A stretch of DNA of 64,000 nt from Lactobacillus amylovorus DSM 20531 (GTDB taxonomy: Bacteria > Bacillota > Bacilli > Lactobacillales > Lactobacillaceae). Where the stretch lies: positions 620,001 through 684,000 of the forward strand of contig NZ_CP017706.1 of the NCBI RefSeq assembly GCF_002706375.1. Reading direction: 5' to 3'. The notes below the pieces were generated by a model that was not told where the DNA came from, searched no databases, and saw nothing but the letters and a program-made list of their open reading frames with translations. Positions within the stretch are counted from its first letter, which is position 1, and the number at the start of each line of letters is the position of its first letter. Position numbers and translations under genes: made by a program. Of this stretch, positions 15,588 to 24,886 are shown in pieces.

Positions 15588-16001
15588 TTACTTTAAGTTG
15601 TTGTAGTAGTCTGGGGCTACATCTTCGTACCAAGTAGTCTTAGCCTTGTCAGTATCAGCCATGATTGAAAGGTGTGAGAACCATGAATCTTTAGCTGCAC
15701 CATGCCAGTGTCTAGTGTTTGGTGAAACAATGTAAACGTCACCTGGGGTCATCTTGTGAGCTGGCTTCCCCTCTTCTTGTACCCAGCCTTCACCAGCAAC
15801 ACAAACTAAGATTTGTGGAACTGTGTGTTCATGCCACTTGTTAATACAGCCTGGTTCAAAGTTAACATTTGCAATGTTGCAGTTAGCTTTGGTTGCAAGT
15901 GGGTTTAAGTAACTTTTACCGGTGAAATACTTTGCGTATGCATCGTTTGATGTACCAAAACCAAATGGAGTATTCTTTACTTCTTCTTCATTCTTAGCCA
16001 T
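15588..16001 (-). CDS. Cupin-domain protein
   Basis: 137-residue single-domain cupin. Metal-binding motif 1 reads WHEHTVPQILVCVAGEGWVQEE (His, His, Gln, Glu positions) and motif 2 reads PGDVYIVSPNTRHWHGA. Such proteins range from isomerases to dioxygenases, and related ones are often annotated as carboxymuconolactone-type cupins. The substrate cannot be inferred. It is a single gene with its own ribosome-binding site (AAGGA), converging on the MFS gene; it is not obviously connected to the peptide island. Confidence 0.85.
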   Translation of the reverse strand: MAKNEEEVKNTPFGFGTSNDAYAKYFTGKSYLNPLATKANCNIANVNFEPGCINKWHEHTVPQILVCVAGEGWVQEEGKPAHKMTPGDVYIVSPNTRHWHGAAKDSWFSHLSIMADTDKAKTTWYEDVAPDYYNNLK

Positions 16002-16125
16002 ATTATTATCCTTCTTTTCTTTATTGATTGCTTATCATTTATTTCAATTAATATTCTATTCTCAAAAGAAGGAATTGAGAAATATTTATAATTACTAGTT
16101 AGTTATAACTTTTGCTTATAGTAAA

Positions 16126-16187
16126 TGTTATAATAAAGGTCCTTGGCAGGGGCACTAAAGTCGATTTAAATTAAATCGGCTTTTTTC
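16126..16187 (+). ncRNA. Candidate short non-coding RNA
   Basis: An extended -10 promoter (TGTTATAAT, 16126-16134) is followed about 50 nt later by a hairpin (CGATTTA/TAAATCG, 16162-16178) and a T6 run, with no reading frame between. This would give a transcript of about 50 nt. It lies upstream of the 26-residue peptide gene at 16312. It may be a small RNA or part of a regulatory leader; there is no -35 box and no match to an RNA family that I recognise. Confidence 0.35.
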
Positions 16188-16199
16188 TCACTCTTTTTA

Positions 16200-16220
16200 T
16201 GAAAGCGCTTTTATTATAAT
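16200..16220 (+). promoter_or_regulatory. cre-like site overlapping a promoter
   Basis: TGAAAGCGCTTTTA (16200-16213) closely fits the CcpA catabolite-repression element and abuts a perfect -10 box TATAAT (16215-16220). A site in this place would block the promoter when preferred sugars are present. The first reading frame downstream with a ribosome-binding site is the 26-residue peptide. Confidence 0.6.
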
Positions 16221-16311
16221 GAATTCTATGTTAAAGTAAATGGTGTAAAGGATAATATGAATTGGAATAAACATTATGATGTTTATTCTCCAGATAAGGA
16301 GATGGCTTATT

Positions 16312-16392
16312 ATGACAGCCACTATTGGAATTACTTTTTTAGCACTTGAACTAATTGGGGTCTTTGTTTTAACTGCAATTACTCCAGATTAG
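16312..16392 (+). CDS. 26-residue hydrophobic peptide
   Basis: Small gene for a peptide that begins MTATIGITFLALELIG and ends VFVLTAITPD: one membrane segment with a single acidic residue inside it. AAGGAG lies 10 nt before the ATG and a promoter with a cre-like site lies about 90 nt upstream. The product could be a small regulatory membrane protein or a type I-like toxin. It lacks the basic C terminus of Fst-type toxins, so the second idea is weak. Function unknown. Confidence 0.5.
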   Translation: MTATIGITFLALELIGVFVLTAITPD

Positions 16393-16458
16393 CTATCATT
16401 ACAAATGCAACACTCCTAGAATAATTTTTGCACATTGTTTAAAACCCTTAAATGTAAC

Positions 16459-16499
16459 AAAAAACAACCAATGTCTGAATGACGACATTGGTTGTTTTT
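16459..16499. terminator. Terminator after the flippase gene
   Basis: AAAAACAACCAATGTC/GACATTGGTTGTTTTT inverted repeat with A/T tracts on both sides, just after the flippase stop on the minus strand. It can also end transcripts coming from the 26-residue peptide gene. Confidence 0.85.
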
Positions 16500-16512
16500 G
16501 TCTTATTCAATT

Positions 16513-18159
16513 TTAACCATGGATGTGAAACTTAACCAAAATATTTTCGATTCGACTACCCATAATCTTTTGGGCTAAATCCGTCTTCAATGCAGCAAAG
16601 CCATAAAAGGCAATACCGACACTAACAGATAAAATTACTAAAATCAGAGCCGTAATTCTATGATCTGGATTCAAGAACTTGCCTAAACCCATTTCTACCA
16701 ATTTAACAATCAAGAACATCCCGATTGAAAATGCAGTGATTCCGATTAATCTGCGGCTGGTTCTATTCAAATTGAAATCATATTGTACTTCCAAGTGTTT
16801 AAGTGATAAAAGCACAATTACTAATAAACCAAGATTAGTAGCAACTAGTGGTCCGTAGATCTTGAATAAAAAGATCATTGGGAACTGCAAGATCCCTTTT
16901 AGAATTAAACCTAAGACTAAATATTTAATAGCCAGGCCATTTTCTGATAAACCTTGCAAAATTGCCATTAATACCGTGAACAAACCCAAGCTAATTGCAG
17001 TAAATGAAGATAAGTAAAGCACTTTACTACCAAGTGGATCTGGACCATAAAAGACGGTATAAATTGGTCTACTAATAGCTGCCATCCCAAATGCGGCTGG
17101 AATCATTACGAATAAGAACAAGTCCATCGTATTCGCAATCTGTCTAGAAATGCTTCTGAAGTCGCCCCTTGTATGCGCTGCTGATAAAAGCGGAATTGCA
17201 GTTACCGCCATCGCACTAGCCAAAGAAACGATAATCATAATTAACTTGTTAGCATTCAAACCAAACAGTGCGTACCAGTCTTCAATTGTATCTGAGCTAG
17301 CGTGAACCAAACCAGCAATCATTGGGTGGAAAGTATATTGGTCAACCAATGAGAACAAGGTAATTCCTGAATCAATAATGATAAATGGAATAGCCTGTTC
17401 AATAATTTCCACAAATAATTGTGTGGTTGAAACTCGCAGACGATTATTGGAATGAGCAACTAAGCTATCTAGCTGCTTTCTTCTTGAAAATAAGAACCAG
17501 ACAAGCAAGCCGATACCAAATGCGGCACCAATTGCGGCAGCTAAATTAGATTGAATAACTGCGTGGACATATGAACCATGCTGCACTTGCATAATTACAA
17601 AGGCAGTTAACAGCATCCATACCACACGCGCAAACTGCTCCACAAATTGCGACATGGCACTCGGCATCATATCCGCGTAACCCTGGAAATATCCACGCAT
17701 GATACTCAAAATCGGAATAATCAAAATGGCATAAGACAAGCTACGCATAACCGCAACCTGTCTCGGATCGCTTTGACTCCCATTTGACGCCAAAAGCGGC
17801 GAGACAAAATACATAATCGCGGCCGATACGACACCTAGGATTGCCATTAGGACTAATCCTCTATGAAATAGTTTACGTCCAATACCATATTCGTTTAGCG
17901 CATTGTACTTGGCTACCTGCTTGGCAATTGCACCGGGAATTCCAGCAGTCGAAATCAGAATAAAAATGGTATAGATATTATAACTTCGAGCCGTCAACGC
18001 ATTAGCAATATTCCCATATGCACCCATCCATGCATACCATGGAATGATATATAGCGCACCTAGAATTCTTGAAGCAATCGAACCAAAGGTCATCCATGCG
18101 GAGCCTTTTAGAAACGTATTTTGTGTATCTTTGCTATTTAAGTTATTTTCTTCTTCCAT
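16513..18159 (-). CDS. Polysaccharide/lipid II flippase-like protein (MurJ/SpoVB family)
   Basis: 548 residues, about 14 membrane segments, of the MOP superfamily. The N terminus (KGSAWMTFGSIASRILGALYIIPWYAWMG) and the pattern of basic loops match the YtgP/SpoVB group, whose members include the Bacillus lipid II flippase. Length fits that group (about 540). It lies downstream of leuS on the same strand, 90 nt away, as in many lactobacilli. Lipid II or wall-polysaccharide transport is inferred from the family. Confidence 0.85.
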   Translation of the reverse strand: MEEENNLNSKDTQNTFLKGSAWMTFGSIASRILGALYIIPWYAWMGAYGNIANALTARSYNIYTIFILISTAGIPGAIAKQVAKYNALNEYGIGRKLFHRGLVLMAILGVVSAAIMYFVSPLLASNGSQSDPRQVAVMRSLSYAILIIPILSIMRGYFQGYADMMPSAMSQFVEQFARVVWMLLTAFVIMQVQHGSYVHAVIQSNLAAAIGAAFGIGLLVWFLFSRRKQLDSLVAHSNNRLRVSTTQLFVEIIEQAIPFIIIDSGITLFSLVDQYTFHPMIAGLVHASSDTIEDWYALFGLNANKLIMIIVSLASAMAVTAIPLLSAAHTRGDFRSISRQIANTMDLFLFVMIPAAFGMAAISRPIYTVFYGPDPLGSKVLYLSSFTAISLGLFTVLMAILQGLSENGLAIKYLVLGLILKGILQFPMIFLFKIYGPLVATNLGLLVIVLLSLKHLEVQYDFNLNRTSRRLIGITAFSIGMFLIVKLVEMGLGKFLNPDHRITALILVILSVSVGIAFYGFAALKTDLAQKIMGSRIENILVKFHIHG

Positions 18160-18252
18160 GAATTTTCCCTAATAAGAAGTATTAACTAATTAATTATCAC
18201 GCAATTTAAGCGATAAGTATAAAACTTATTGTTCTTTTAGGAAAAACTTAAC

Positions 18253-20667
18253 TTATTTAGCTACGATGTTAACGATCTTGTTTGGTACGACGATAACTTT
18301 CTTAACGTCCTTGCCTTCTAAGAATTTTTGAACGTGTGGAAGTGCCATAGCTTGTTTTTGAACGTCGTTTCTGTCAGCATCCTTAGCTGCTTGGAACTTG
18401 CCACGAAGCTTACCGTTGACTTGAACCATGATTTCAACAGTTGATTCAACTAACTTAGCTGGATCGTAAGTTGGCCACTTAGCGTAAGTAATTGATTCAT
18501 CATGACCAAATATTTGCCAAATTTCTTCCATCATGTGTGGAGCAACTGGCGCCAAAAGCTTAACGAAGCCTTCTGCGTATTCCCGTGGAATAGTCTTAGC
18601 CTTTTGTGCAGCATTGATGAAGACCATCATTTGAGAAATAGCAGTGTTGAAATGAAGTGCATCAAAGTCTTCAGTTACCTTCTTAACAGTTTCGGCGTAA
18701 ACCTTATCAAGTTCGCCATCGTTCTTATCAACAATGCGTTCTTGAGGAATTGCCTTAAGGTCAAGGTCGTTAACGAATAGACGCCATACACGGTCTAAGA
18801 ACTTCTTAGTTGAAGCTGGACCATTGTCGTCCCAGTCGATTGATGCATCAAGTGGTCCCATGAACATTTCGTACATTCTAAGTGAGTCTGCACCGTATTC
18901 ATCGATCACGTCATCTGGGTTAACAACGTTCCCCTTAGACTTAGACATCTTTTCGTGGTTCTTCAAAATCAAACCTTGGTTGTACAAGCGTTGGAATGGT
19001 TCCTTGGTTGGAACAACACCCAAGTCGTAAAGAACCTTGTGCCAGAATCTTGCATAAAGAAGGTGACGAACGGCGTGTTCTGCACCACCAATGTAAAGAT
19101 CAACTGGAAGCCATTGCTTAAGTAAGTCATAGTCAGCTAATTCTTTATCATTGTGTGGGTCAACATAACGAAGGTAGTACCAGCTTGAACCTGCCCAGTT
19201 AGGCATAGTGTTAGTTTCACGCTTACCTTTTCTACCGTTTTTATCAACTACATTTACCCAGTCAGTCAAGTTAGCTAATGGACTTTCTGGAGTACCTGAT
19301 GGCTTAATGTCAGTTGCATGTGGCAAACGAAGTGGCAATTGGTCTTCAGGAACAAGAGTAGTTTCACCATCTTCCCAGTGAATAACTGGAATTGGTTCAC
19401 CCCAGTAACGTTGACGAGAGAAGTCCCAGTCACGAAGCTTGTAGTTAACCTTCTTTTCACCACAGTTGTGGTCTTCAAGCCAGTCAACCATCTTCTTCTT
19501 AGCGTCTTCAATGTTTAAGCCGTTTAAGAATTCTGAATTAATGTGTGGACCATCCTCAGTGAAGGCTTCCTTAGTAATGTCGCCGCCTTTAAGTACTGGA
19601 TTAATTGGTAAACCAAACTTGGTAGCAAAAGCGTAGTCACGATCATCGTGGGCAGGAACTGCCATTACGGCACCTGTACCGTAGCTTGCTAAAACATAGT
19701 CTGAAATCCAGATTGGAACTTCCTTGCCGTTTACTGGATTAATTGCGTAAGCACCAGTAAAGACACCAGTCTTGTTCTTGTTCAAGTCAGTTCTTTCAAG
19801 GTCTGATTTTGATTCAATCTTCTTGATGTAGGCATTAACTTCGTCTCTGTGTGCATCAGTAGTAATTTCTTGTACCAACTTGTTTTCTGGAGCAAGAACA
19901 GTGTATGAACAACCGAATAAAGTATCAGGACGAGTAGTAAAGATATCGAAGGTCTTGTCGCTGCCCTTAATCTTGAAGGTTACTTGAGCACCAACTGAAC
20001 GGCCGATCCAGTTTCTTTGCATTTCCTTAACTGGTTCTGGCCAGTCCAAGCCATCAAGGTCTTCCAAAAGACGGTCTGCATATGCAGTCATCTTAAGCAT
20101 CCATTGACGCATGTTCTTACGGTAAACTGGGTAACCACCACGTTCAGTCTTACCATCGATAACTTCTTCGTTTGCAACAACAGTACCTAAATCTGGTGAC
20201 CAGTTAACTGGAACTTCGGCTTCATATGCGAGGCCCTTCTTGTACATTTGTTCAAAGACCCATTGAGTCCACTTGTAGTAGTTAGGGTCTGAAGTGGTAA
20301 CTTCACGGTCCCAGTCATACGAGAAACCTAACTTGTTCAATTGACGCTTGAAGTTAGCAATGTTGTTCTTAGTAACAACTTCTGGATCTTCACCAGTCTT
20401 TAAAGCGTATTGTTCAGTTGGCAAACCAAATGCATCCCAACCCATTGGGTGAAGCACGTTGTAGCCTTGTGCACGCTTCATTCTAGAAACAATATCAGTT
20501 GCAGTGTATCCTTCTGGGTGACCAACGTGAAGTCCCTTACCAGATGGGAATGGGAACATATCCAATGCATAATAATTCTTCTTATTGGGATCAGTACCTG
20601 TCTTAAAAGTATCGTGCTTTGCCCAATAATCTTGCCATTTCTTTTCAACTACTTTGTGGTTATACAA
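18253..20667 (-). CDS. leuS: Leucyl-tRNA synthetase
   Basis: Charges tRNA-Leu. The 804-residue class I synthetase has the HIGH-type motif H-V-G-H ([16 protein letters not shown], about residues 39-54), the editing domain with [12 protein letters not shown] and [16 protein letters not shown], and the KMSKS motif ([15 protein letters not shown]). The length is normal. Expression is controlled by a T-box leader immediately upstream. Confidence 0.97.
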   Translation of the reverse strand: MYNHKVVEKKWQDYWAKHDTFKTGTDPNKKNYYALDMFPFPSGKGLHVGHPEGYTATDIVSRMKRAQGYNVLHPMGWDAFGLPTEQYALKTGEDPEVVTKNNIANFKRQLNKLGFSYDWDREVTTSDPNYYKWTQWVFEQMYKKGLAYEAEVPVNWSPDLGTVVANEEVIDGKTERGGYPVYRKNMRQWMLKMTAYADRLLEDLDGLDWPEPVKEMQRNWIGRSVGAQVTFKIKGSDKTFDIFTTRPDTLFGCSYTVLAPENKLVQEITTDAHRDEVNAYIKKIESKSDLERTDLNKNKTGVFTGAYAINPVNGKEVPIWISDYVLASYGTGAVMAVPAHDDRDYAFATKFGLPINPVLKGGDITKEAFTEDGPHINSEFLNGLNIEDAKKKMVDWLEDHNCGEKKVNYKLRDWDFSRQRYWGEPIPVIHWEDGETTLVPEDQLPLRLPHATDIKPSGTPESPLANLTDWVNVVDKNGRKGKRETNTMPNWAGSSWYYLRYVDPHNDKELADYDLLKQWLPVDLYIGGAEHAVRHLLYARFWHKVLYDLGVVPTKEPFQRLYNQGLILKNHEKMSKSKGNVVNPDDVIDEYGADSLRMYEMFMGPLDASIDWDDNGPASTKKFLDRVWRLFVNDLDLKAIPQERIVDKNDGELDKVYAETVKKVTEDFDALHFNTAISQMMVFINAAQKAKTIPREYAEGFVKLLAPVAPHMMEEIWQIFGHDESITYAKWPTYDPAKLVESTVEIMVQVNGKLRGKFQAAKDADRNDVQKQAMALPHVQKFLEGKDVKKVIVVPNKIVNIVAK

Positions 20668-20689
20668 ATCATTTACTCCTTTGCAAAAT

Positions 20690-20900
20690 AAAAAGCCCTA
20701 TGAACTAAATCATAGGACGAAATAATCGCGGTACCACCTAAGTTTCACATAATGTGACACTTAATTTGCTCCTTAACGCGGATGGCAACGATAGGTTCTT
20801 ATACCAGGACGAGTTCGTAATTTTATTCTAAGGCTTCGCAGCAACCAGCCTCTCTCTGAAAAAATATCCTTACTAATACTTCCTGACCTTTATTTTCTTA
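20690..20900 (-). promoter_or_regulatory. T-box riboswitch of leuS (leucine)
   Basis: The minus strand upstream of leuS carries the conserved antiterminator sequence AGGTGGTACCGCG (20727-20739). A terminator hairpin (CCTATGA/TCATAGG, T-run at 20690-20695) and upstream stem I features such as AGAGAG follow the T-box layout. The triplet CTC (leucine), in GAACTCG at 20811-20813, is a fitting specifier. Uncharged tRNA-Leu should favour read-through into leuS. Confidence 0.92.
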
Positions 20901-20956
20901 TAGATAATGATTATAATTTACCACAAATGCTAAAAATTACAAGAGGGGTGCACTTT

Positions 20957-21619
20957 TTGATTAATACAAAAAATCCACCAAGAGACACCTTAATCCCAGG
21001 TGCTATTTTTGTGGTCATCTATGCTGCGTGGGCGATTTTAGTTTCATCAAGCTCACAATTTATCCATAGTTTTGACAACGCAGTAATTAGTATGGTTTGC
21101 AACACAAATCCGGCTAACGTTGCTTTTGCCAAAACTTTTACCAATTTAGGTAACACCAACGTAATCACGATTGAAACTATTATTTTATTCATCATTTTAA
21201 TCGTCTTTAAGCAATACGCCTACGCGTTTTTCACGGCGGGGATAATGATCTGCGCTAACGCTTACAACTGGATCATCAAACATGCCGTTCAACGGCATCG
21301 TCCAATTGTCCACCACCTGGTTTATGCGGATGGCTACAGTTTCCCATCTGGTCACTCAGTTGGTAGTGCAGCACTGTTTGGAGTTTTAATTATTTTGACT
21401 ATTTTGCTCGTGAAAAGCAAATTCTGGAAAACATTGTTGATCATCATTTGGGCACTATTTCCAATCTTGATTGGCTACACTAGAATCTTCGTTCACGTTC
21501 ACTACCCATCAGATGTGTTTGGTGGTTGGATCGAAGGAATCACCTTTGTCTTACTTGGTTATTCATTCTTGTACCACTTCTACATTGAGCCAAAAATGAT
21601 GGAGCACAAACGAAAATAA
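20957..21619 (+). CDS. PAP2-family membrane phosphatase
   Basis: About 220 residues with six membrane segments and all three phosphatidic-acid phosphatase 2 motifs: KHAVQRHRP, FPSGHSVGSA and TRIFVHVHYPSD. It could act on undecaprenyl pyrophosphate or phosphatidic/phosphatidylglycerol phosphate; the sequence does not decide. I chose the TTG at 20957 because GAGGGGTG (20943-20950) is correctly spaced; the ATG at 20927 has no ribosome-binding site. It is transcribed away from leuS. Confidence 0.88.
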   Translation: MINTKNPPRDTLIPGAIFVVIYAAWAILVSSSSQFIHSFDNAVISMVCNTNPANVAFAKTFTNLGNTNVITIETIILFIILIVFKQYAYAFFTAGIMICANAYNWIIKHAVQRHRPIVHHLVYADGYSFPSGHSVGSAALFGVLIILTILLVKSKFWKTLLIIIWALFPILIGYTRIFVHVHYPSDVFGGWIEGITFVLLGYSFLYHFYIEPKMMEHKRK

Positions 21620-21624
21620 GCGAT

Positions 21625-21658
21625 AAAAAATAAGCATCAACTGATGCTTATTTTTTTG
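21625..21658. terminator. Bidirectional terminator between PAP2 and ndh
   Basis: AAATAAGCATCA/TGATGCTTATTT hairpin with A and T tracts on either side, between convergent genes. Confidence 0.9.
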
Positions 21659-21672
21659 CATTCGTTTTTCTT

Positions 21673-22884
21673 TTAATGATACAAGTCAAAACGACCAACT
21701 GATAATGTTTCCTTTAAACCACCAGTTTCCATCAATGACTTATCAATGATTATTTTCTTCAAAGCTGAAGCCATATATCCTTTGTATCCGTGGCCCATTG
21801 CCTTACCTGCAGCCTTAGTTTCACCCACTGCTACAACTACACCTAAATCATGGTAAACGTACTTTGAAGGTCTTGCTTGGCCGTTTATGCGGCTTCTAAT
21901 ATCCTTAGCAGCATAGTTTGCCATTGAAAGAGCCATTTGAGCTGTATTTGGCCATGGCCACTTTTTACCAGGGACCATAACGCTGGAAACATCCCCCAGA
22001 AGGTAAATATCATCACTTTCAGGAGCAGTTAAATGATCGCTGACCATTACTCTGCCACGACGATTCTTAAAGCCTGATGCCTCAATCACAGGGCTGCCGC
22101 TGAAGCCCATCATCCAAATTCTAGTACCTGCTGGGATTTCCTTGATTTCATCAGAATCTTTCATTTTATATAAAACGGAATGATCTGAAACTCCTTGCAC
22201 AAAGGCTGGATTAATAATTTCAATACTATTTTTCTTAACTAAACCCAGTGCATAATCTAAGAGCTTACCTTGGAACATTGGCAAAAGAGCTGGCGAACCA
22301 TCCAGCATCTTGATCGTAATGTCCTTAGCATCTGCTCCGGCCATTTTGGCAAAGCGTGGACGTGCTTCGGCTAAGGCACCTGCTAATTCGATTGCTTGAA
22401 AGCCAGCACCGCAGATCACAATTGACAAATGCTTTTTATCTTTATCCTCACGATATGCTTTCATTTCTGCATAAATATGATCACGAATTGCTTGTGCTTC
22501 CTTAACATTGCTCATTGGCAAAGCATTTTCTTTAGCACCTTGAATGCCCATATCGTTTAAGACCCAGCCTAAGCCAACTACCAAATAGTCATAGCTAAGC
22601 GGTGCATGATTCTTTAATTCAACGTTCTTTTCTTTGATGTTGATCTTTTCTACTCGATCGACAATTAATTCAGTCATATCTTTATCAAGCACATCACTTA
22701 ACTGATAAGACATTCTCGTATATGGATAACTGCCTGAAGCAACCTCATAGAGTCGCATGGTTTCGTAGTGGTATGGATTTTGATCAACTAGGATAATTTT
22801 TACTTCTTTGTGCAATTTCTTTTGTAAAGCGATAACAGTTTTCAAACCTGCATACCCTGCACCTAAAACAACGATTGTTTTCAT
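21673..22884 (-). CDS. ndh: Type II NADH dehydrogenase (NDH-2)
   Basis: Membrane-associated flavoprotein passing electrons from NADH to quinone without pumping protons. The 403-residue protein has the FAD-binding GAGYAGLKTV motif at the N terminus, the second nucleotide-binding loop VICGAGFQAIELAGALAE (about residues 155-172), and the C-terminal LLGDVSSVM FAD motif. It lies 20 nt downstream of menA and upstream of the cyd genes on the same strand, so it is the entry point of a short respiratory chain ending in cytochrome bd. Confidence 0.92.
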   Translation of the reverse strand: MKTIVVLGAGYAGLKTVIALQKKLHKEVKIILVDQNPYHYETMRLYEVASGSYPYTRMSYQLSDVLDKDMTELIVDRVEKINIKEKNVELKNHAPLSYDYLVVGLGWVLNDMGIQGAKENALPMSNVKEAQAIRDHIYAEMKAYREDKDKKHLSIVICGAGFQAIELAGALAEARPRFAKMAGADAKDITIKMLDGSPALLPMFQGKLLDYALGLVKKNSIEIINPAFVQGVSDHSVLYKMKDSDEIKEIPAGTRIWMMGFSGSPVIEASGFKNRRGRVMVSDHLTAPESDDIYLLGDVSSVMVPGKKWPWPNTAQMALSMANYAAKDIRSRINGQARPSKYVYHDLGVVVAVGETKAAGKAMGHGYKGYMASALKKIIIDKSLMETGGLKETLSVGRFDLYH

Positions 22885-22903
22885 AATAATCCTCGATTTC
22901 TAG

Positions 22904-23803
22904 CTAAAGCAAAACGCCAATGATGTAAGTAATTGAATAAGTTAAAGCACCTACTAATAGCGTTTTGACTGCACAAATAAACGTTTCAGTTTTTACCTGT
23001 TTTTGTAACAGTAATTTGTTTTGCTTATAAACAAACGGTACAATTAAAACTGTTAACCAGACAGTGACTGGTGCAATTTTCAAAAATGGTAAAACAATGA
23101 TGACTAAAAATGCCAAAACATTTTTCATACTGTAAGCAGTCAATGCGGCTTTTTTACCAATGAAGTGTACGATTGTCTTGCGATGATTGTCTTCATCTTC
23201 TTGCGCATCACAGATGTTGTTGGCTAGCATTAAATTAGAAATCCATAACTCGTCAGCTAGAGCCAACAAGAAGACTTGGCCAACACTAAGCCAGTTCCAA
23301 GCAAAGACCTGATAAGCATTCAGATAAACGCTCAGCAGTACAATCATAAAGCCCATAGTAAAGCCTGAAGCTAACTCACCTAAGGGCAAACTTGAAATCG
23401 GGTGTGGACCAGATGAATAACCAAAACCAATAAAGTAACAGAAGAGACCCATCCATAGAACTGCCCAACCGGTTTGTGAAGCTAGCCAAATTCCGATAGC
23501 AGCTGAAATTAGTGTCATGCTGATAATCAGATTTCTGACTAACTTAGGATCGATATTTTCTCGACCAATAATGTTAGTTTTTTGTTGGTAAGATTTACTA
23601 TCTGCGTGATAATAGTCATTATAATTATCCAACATATCTACTACCATATTGAACATAAACATGGCAATGAAGAAGACAATTGATACGCCCCAGTTAATGG
23701 AATGATAATAATATGCACTGAAACATAATCCCAGCGAGAACGGCATCACGCTAGCCGGTTTCGCCTTGATTTCTACCAATTCTAAAAATGTACTTATTGA
23801 CAT
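22904..23803 (-). CDS. menA: UbiA-family prenyltransferase (MenA-like)
   Basis: Joins a polyprenyl chain to 1,4-dihydroxy-2-naphthoate to make demethylmenaquinone. About 299 residues and eight membrane segments. The prenyl-diphosphate motif occurs as D-M-L-D-N-Y-N-D-Y-Y-H-A-D and the second acidic motif as N-N-I-C-D-A-Q-E-D-E. I chose the ATG at 23803 because GAGAGGAAG precedes it by 7 nt; a longer form would add six residues. No other men gene is in the window, so the naphthoate precursor may be taken from outside, as proposed for other lactic acid bacteria. Confidence 0.87.
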   Translation of the reverse strand: MSISTFLELVEIKAKPASVMPFSLGLCFSAYYYHSINWGVSIVFFIAMFMFNMVVDMLDNYNDYYHADSKSYQQKTNIIGRENIDPKLVRNLIISMTLISAAIGIWLASQTGWAVLWMGLFCYFIGFGYSSGPHPISSLPLGELASGFTMGFMIVLLSVYLNAYQVFAWNWLSVGQVFLLALADELWISNLMLANNICDAQEDEDNHRKTIVHFIGKKAALTAYSMKNVLAFLVIIVLPFLKIAPVTVWLTVLIVPFVYKQNKLLLQKQVKTETFICAVKTLLVGALTYSITYIIGVLL

Positions 23804-23876
23804 CAAGACACTTCCTCTCAAAGATGTCTAATTATTTATAATAATTATAGTTTTATTTAGTTAAGGAACCTCATCA

Positions 23877-24857
23877 ATGAATAATTCTAAACCATGGAAA
23901 AAATATCCTCTGATCGCCAGTGAGCTTGAAGAGGTCAACCAATTCATTCAGAAGACCATCAAGACACCACACAAGAGCCTGCAAACTGCTTTATTGCAAA
24001 TGGCAGATAACGGTGGCAAATATTTACGACCTAGTCTGCTTTTGCTTGCAGCTCATGCAGTGGGCAAAGCTAACAAGCAAACTATCAAGTTAGCTTCATC
24101 CATCGAAATTTTACACATGGCCACTTTGATTCATGATGATATCATTGATGACTCCGACGAACGCCGTGGCAACGTAAGCATTCAAGCTGCTTTTGGTAAA
24201 GATGTAGCCGTTTATACTGGCGATTTACTCTTTACCGACTTCTTCGACTTGATGCTTAACGCCATTGATGAAAATGAATATCTCGCCCGCAATGCGCAAA
24301 CGATGCGCAAGATTTTAAACGGGGAATTAGGTCAGATGGCTGAACGTTTTAATCTAAAACAGACACTAGATGACTATCTTGGTGATATCAAAGGTAAAAC
24401 CGCCGCTCTCTTCCGTTTAGCCGCTGAAGAAGGTGCCCATTTTGCTGGTGGCAATATCGATCAAAGCAGTGCTCTAGCACAATTTGGTGAAAACTTAGGC
24501 ATTGCCTTTCAAATTGTCGATGACATTCTTGATTACAGCGGTGGCAAGCAGTTAAACAAACCAACGCTAGAGGATTTAGCCACTGGAGTCTATTCTCTGC
24601 CACTTTTGCTTGCATTAAACCAACCTGCACTAAGAAATAAGCTGCTACCTTTACTTAACAAGAAACGCCAAATGACTTTAGCAGATATGCAAAAAGTACA
24701 AAGTATTCTGTTAGACAGCACTGTTATTGACGATAGTCACAAGTTAGCCCGTCAATATGCGCAAAAGGCAATTGATAACTTAGCCATTTTTAAACCTAAT
24801 CCTGCTGTTTTATTACTTAAGAAATTACCTAACACGCTGTTAACACGCAGCTTTTAG
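23877..24857 (+). CDS. Polyprenyl diphosphate synthase (component II type)
   Basis: 326-residue trans-prenyltransferase that makes the isoprenoid tail, probably for MenA next door, which is divergently transcribed. The first aspartate motif is L-I-H-D-D-I-I-D-D-S-D-E-R-R and the second V-D-D-I-L-D-Y-S-G. Chain length cannot be told; HepT/IspB-like enzymes give C30-C40 products, and no separate component I gene is visible here. A ribosome-binding site (AAGGA) precedes the ATG. Confidence 0.88.
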   Translation: MNNSKPWKKYPLIASELEEVNQFIQKTIKTPHKSLQTALLQMADNGGKYLRPSLLLLAAHAVGKANKQTIKLASSIEILHMATLIHDDIIDDSDERRGNVSIQAAFGKDVAVYTGDLLFTDFFDLMLNAIDENEYLARNAQTMRKILNGELGQMAERFNLKQTLDDYLGDIKGKTAALFRLAAEEGAHFAGGNIDQSSALAQFGENLGIAFQIVDDILDYSGGKQLNKPTLEDLATGVYSLPLLLALNQPALRNKLLPLLNKKRQMTLADMQKVQSILLDSTVIDDSHKLARQYAQKAIDNLAIFKPNPAVLLLKKLPNTLLTRSF

Positions 24858-24886
24858 TCGATCAAAGTCCTTGATCGGCTTTTTTC
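24857..24886 (+). terminator. Terminator of the polyprenyl synthase gene
   Basis: GTCGATCAAAG/CTTGATCGGC hairpin followed by T6. It lies within the last codons of the converging cydC-type gene, so that coding end is also a terminator on the other strand. Confidence 0.8.

Noticed and set aside
16312..16392. Fst/Lpt-type toxin of a type I toxin-antitoxin pair
   Set aside because: Lacks the conserved proline-containing membrane segment and charged C terminus of that family; kept only as an unknown membrane peptide.
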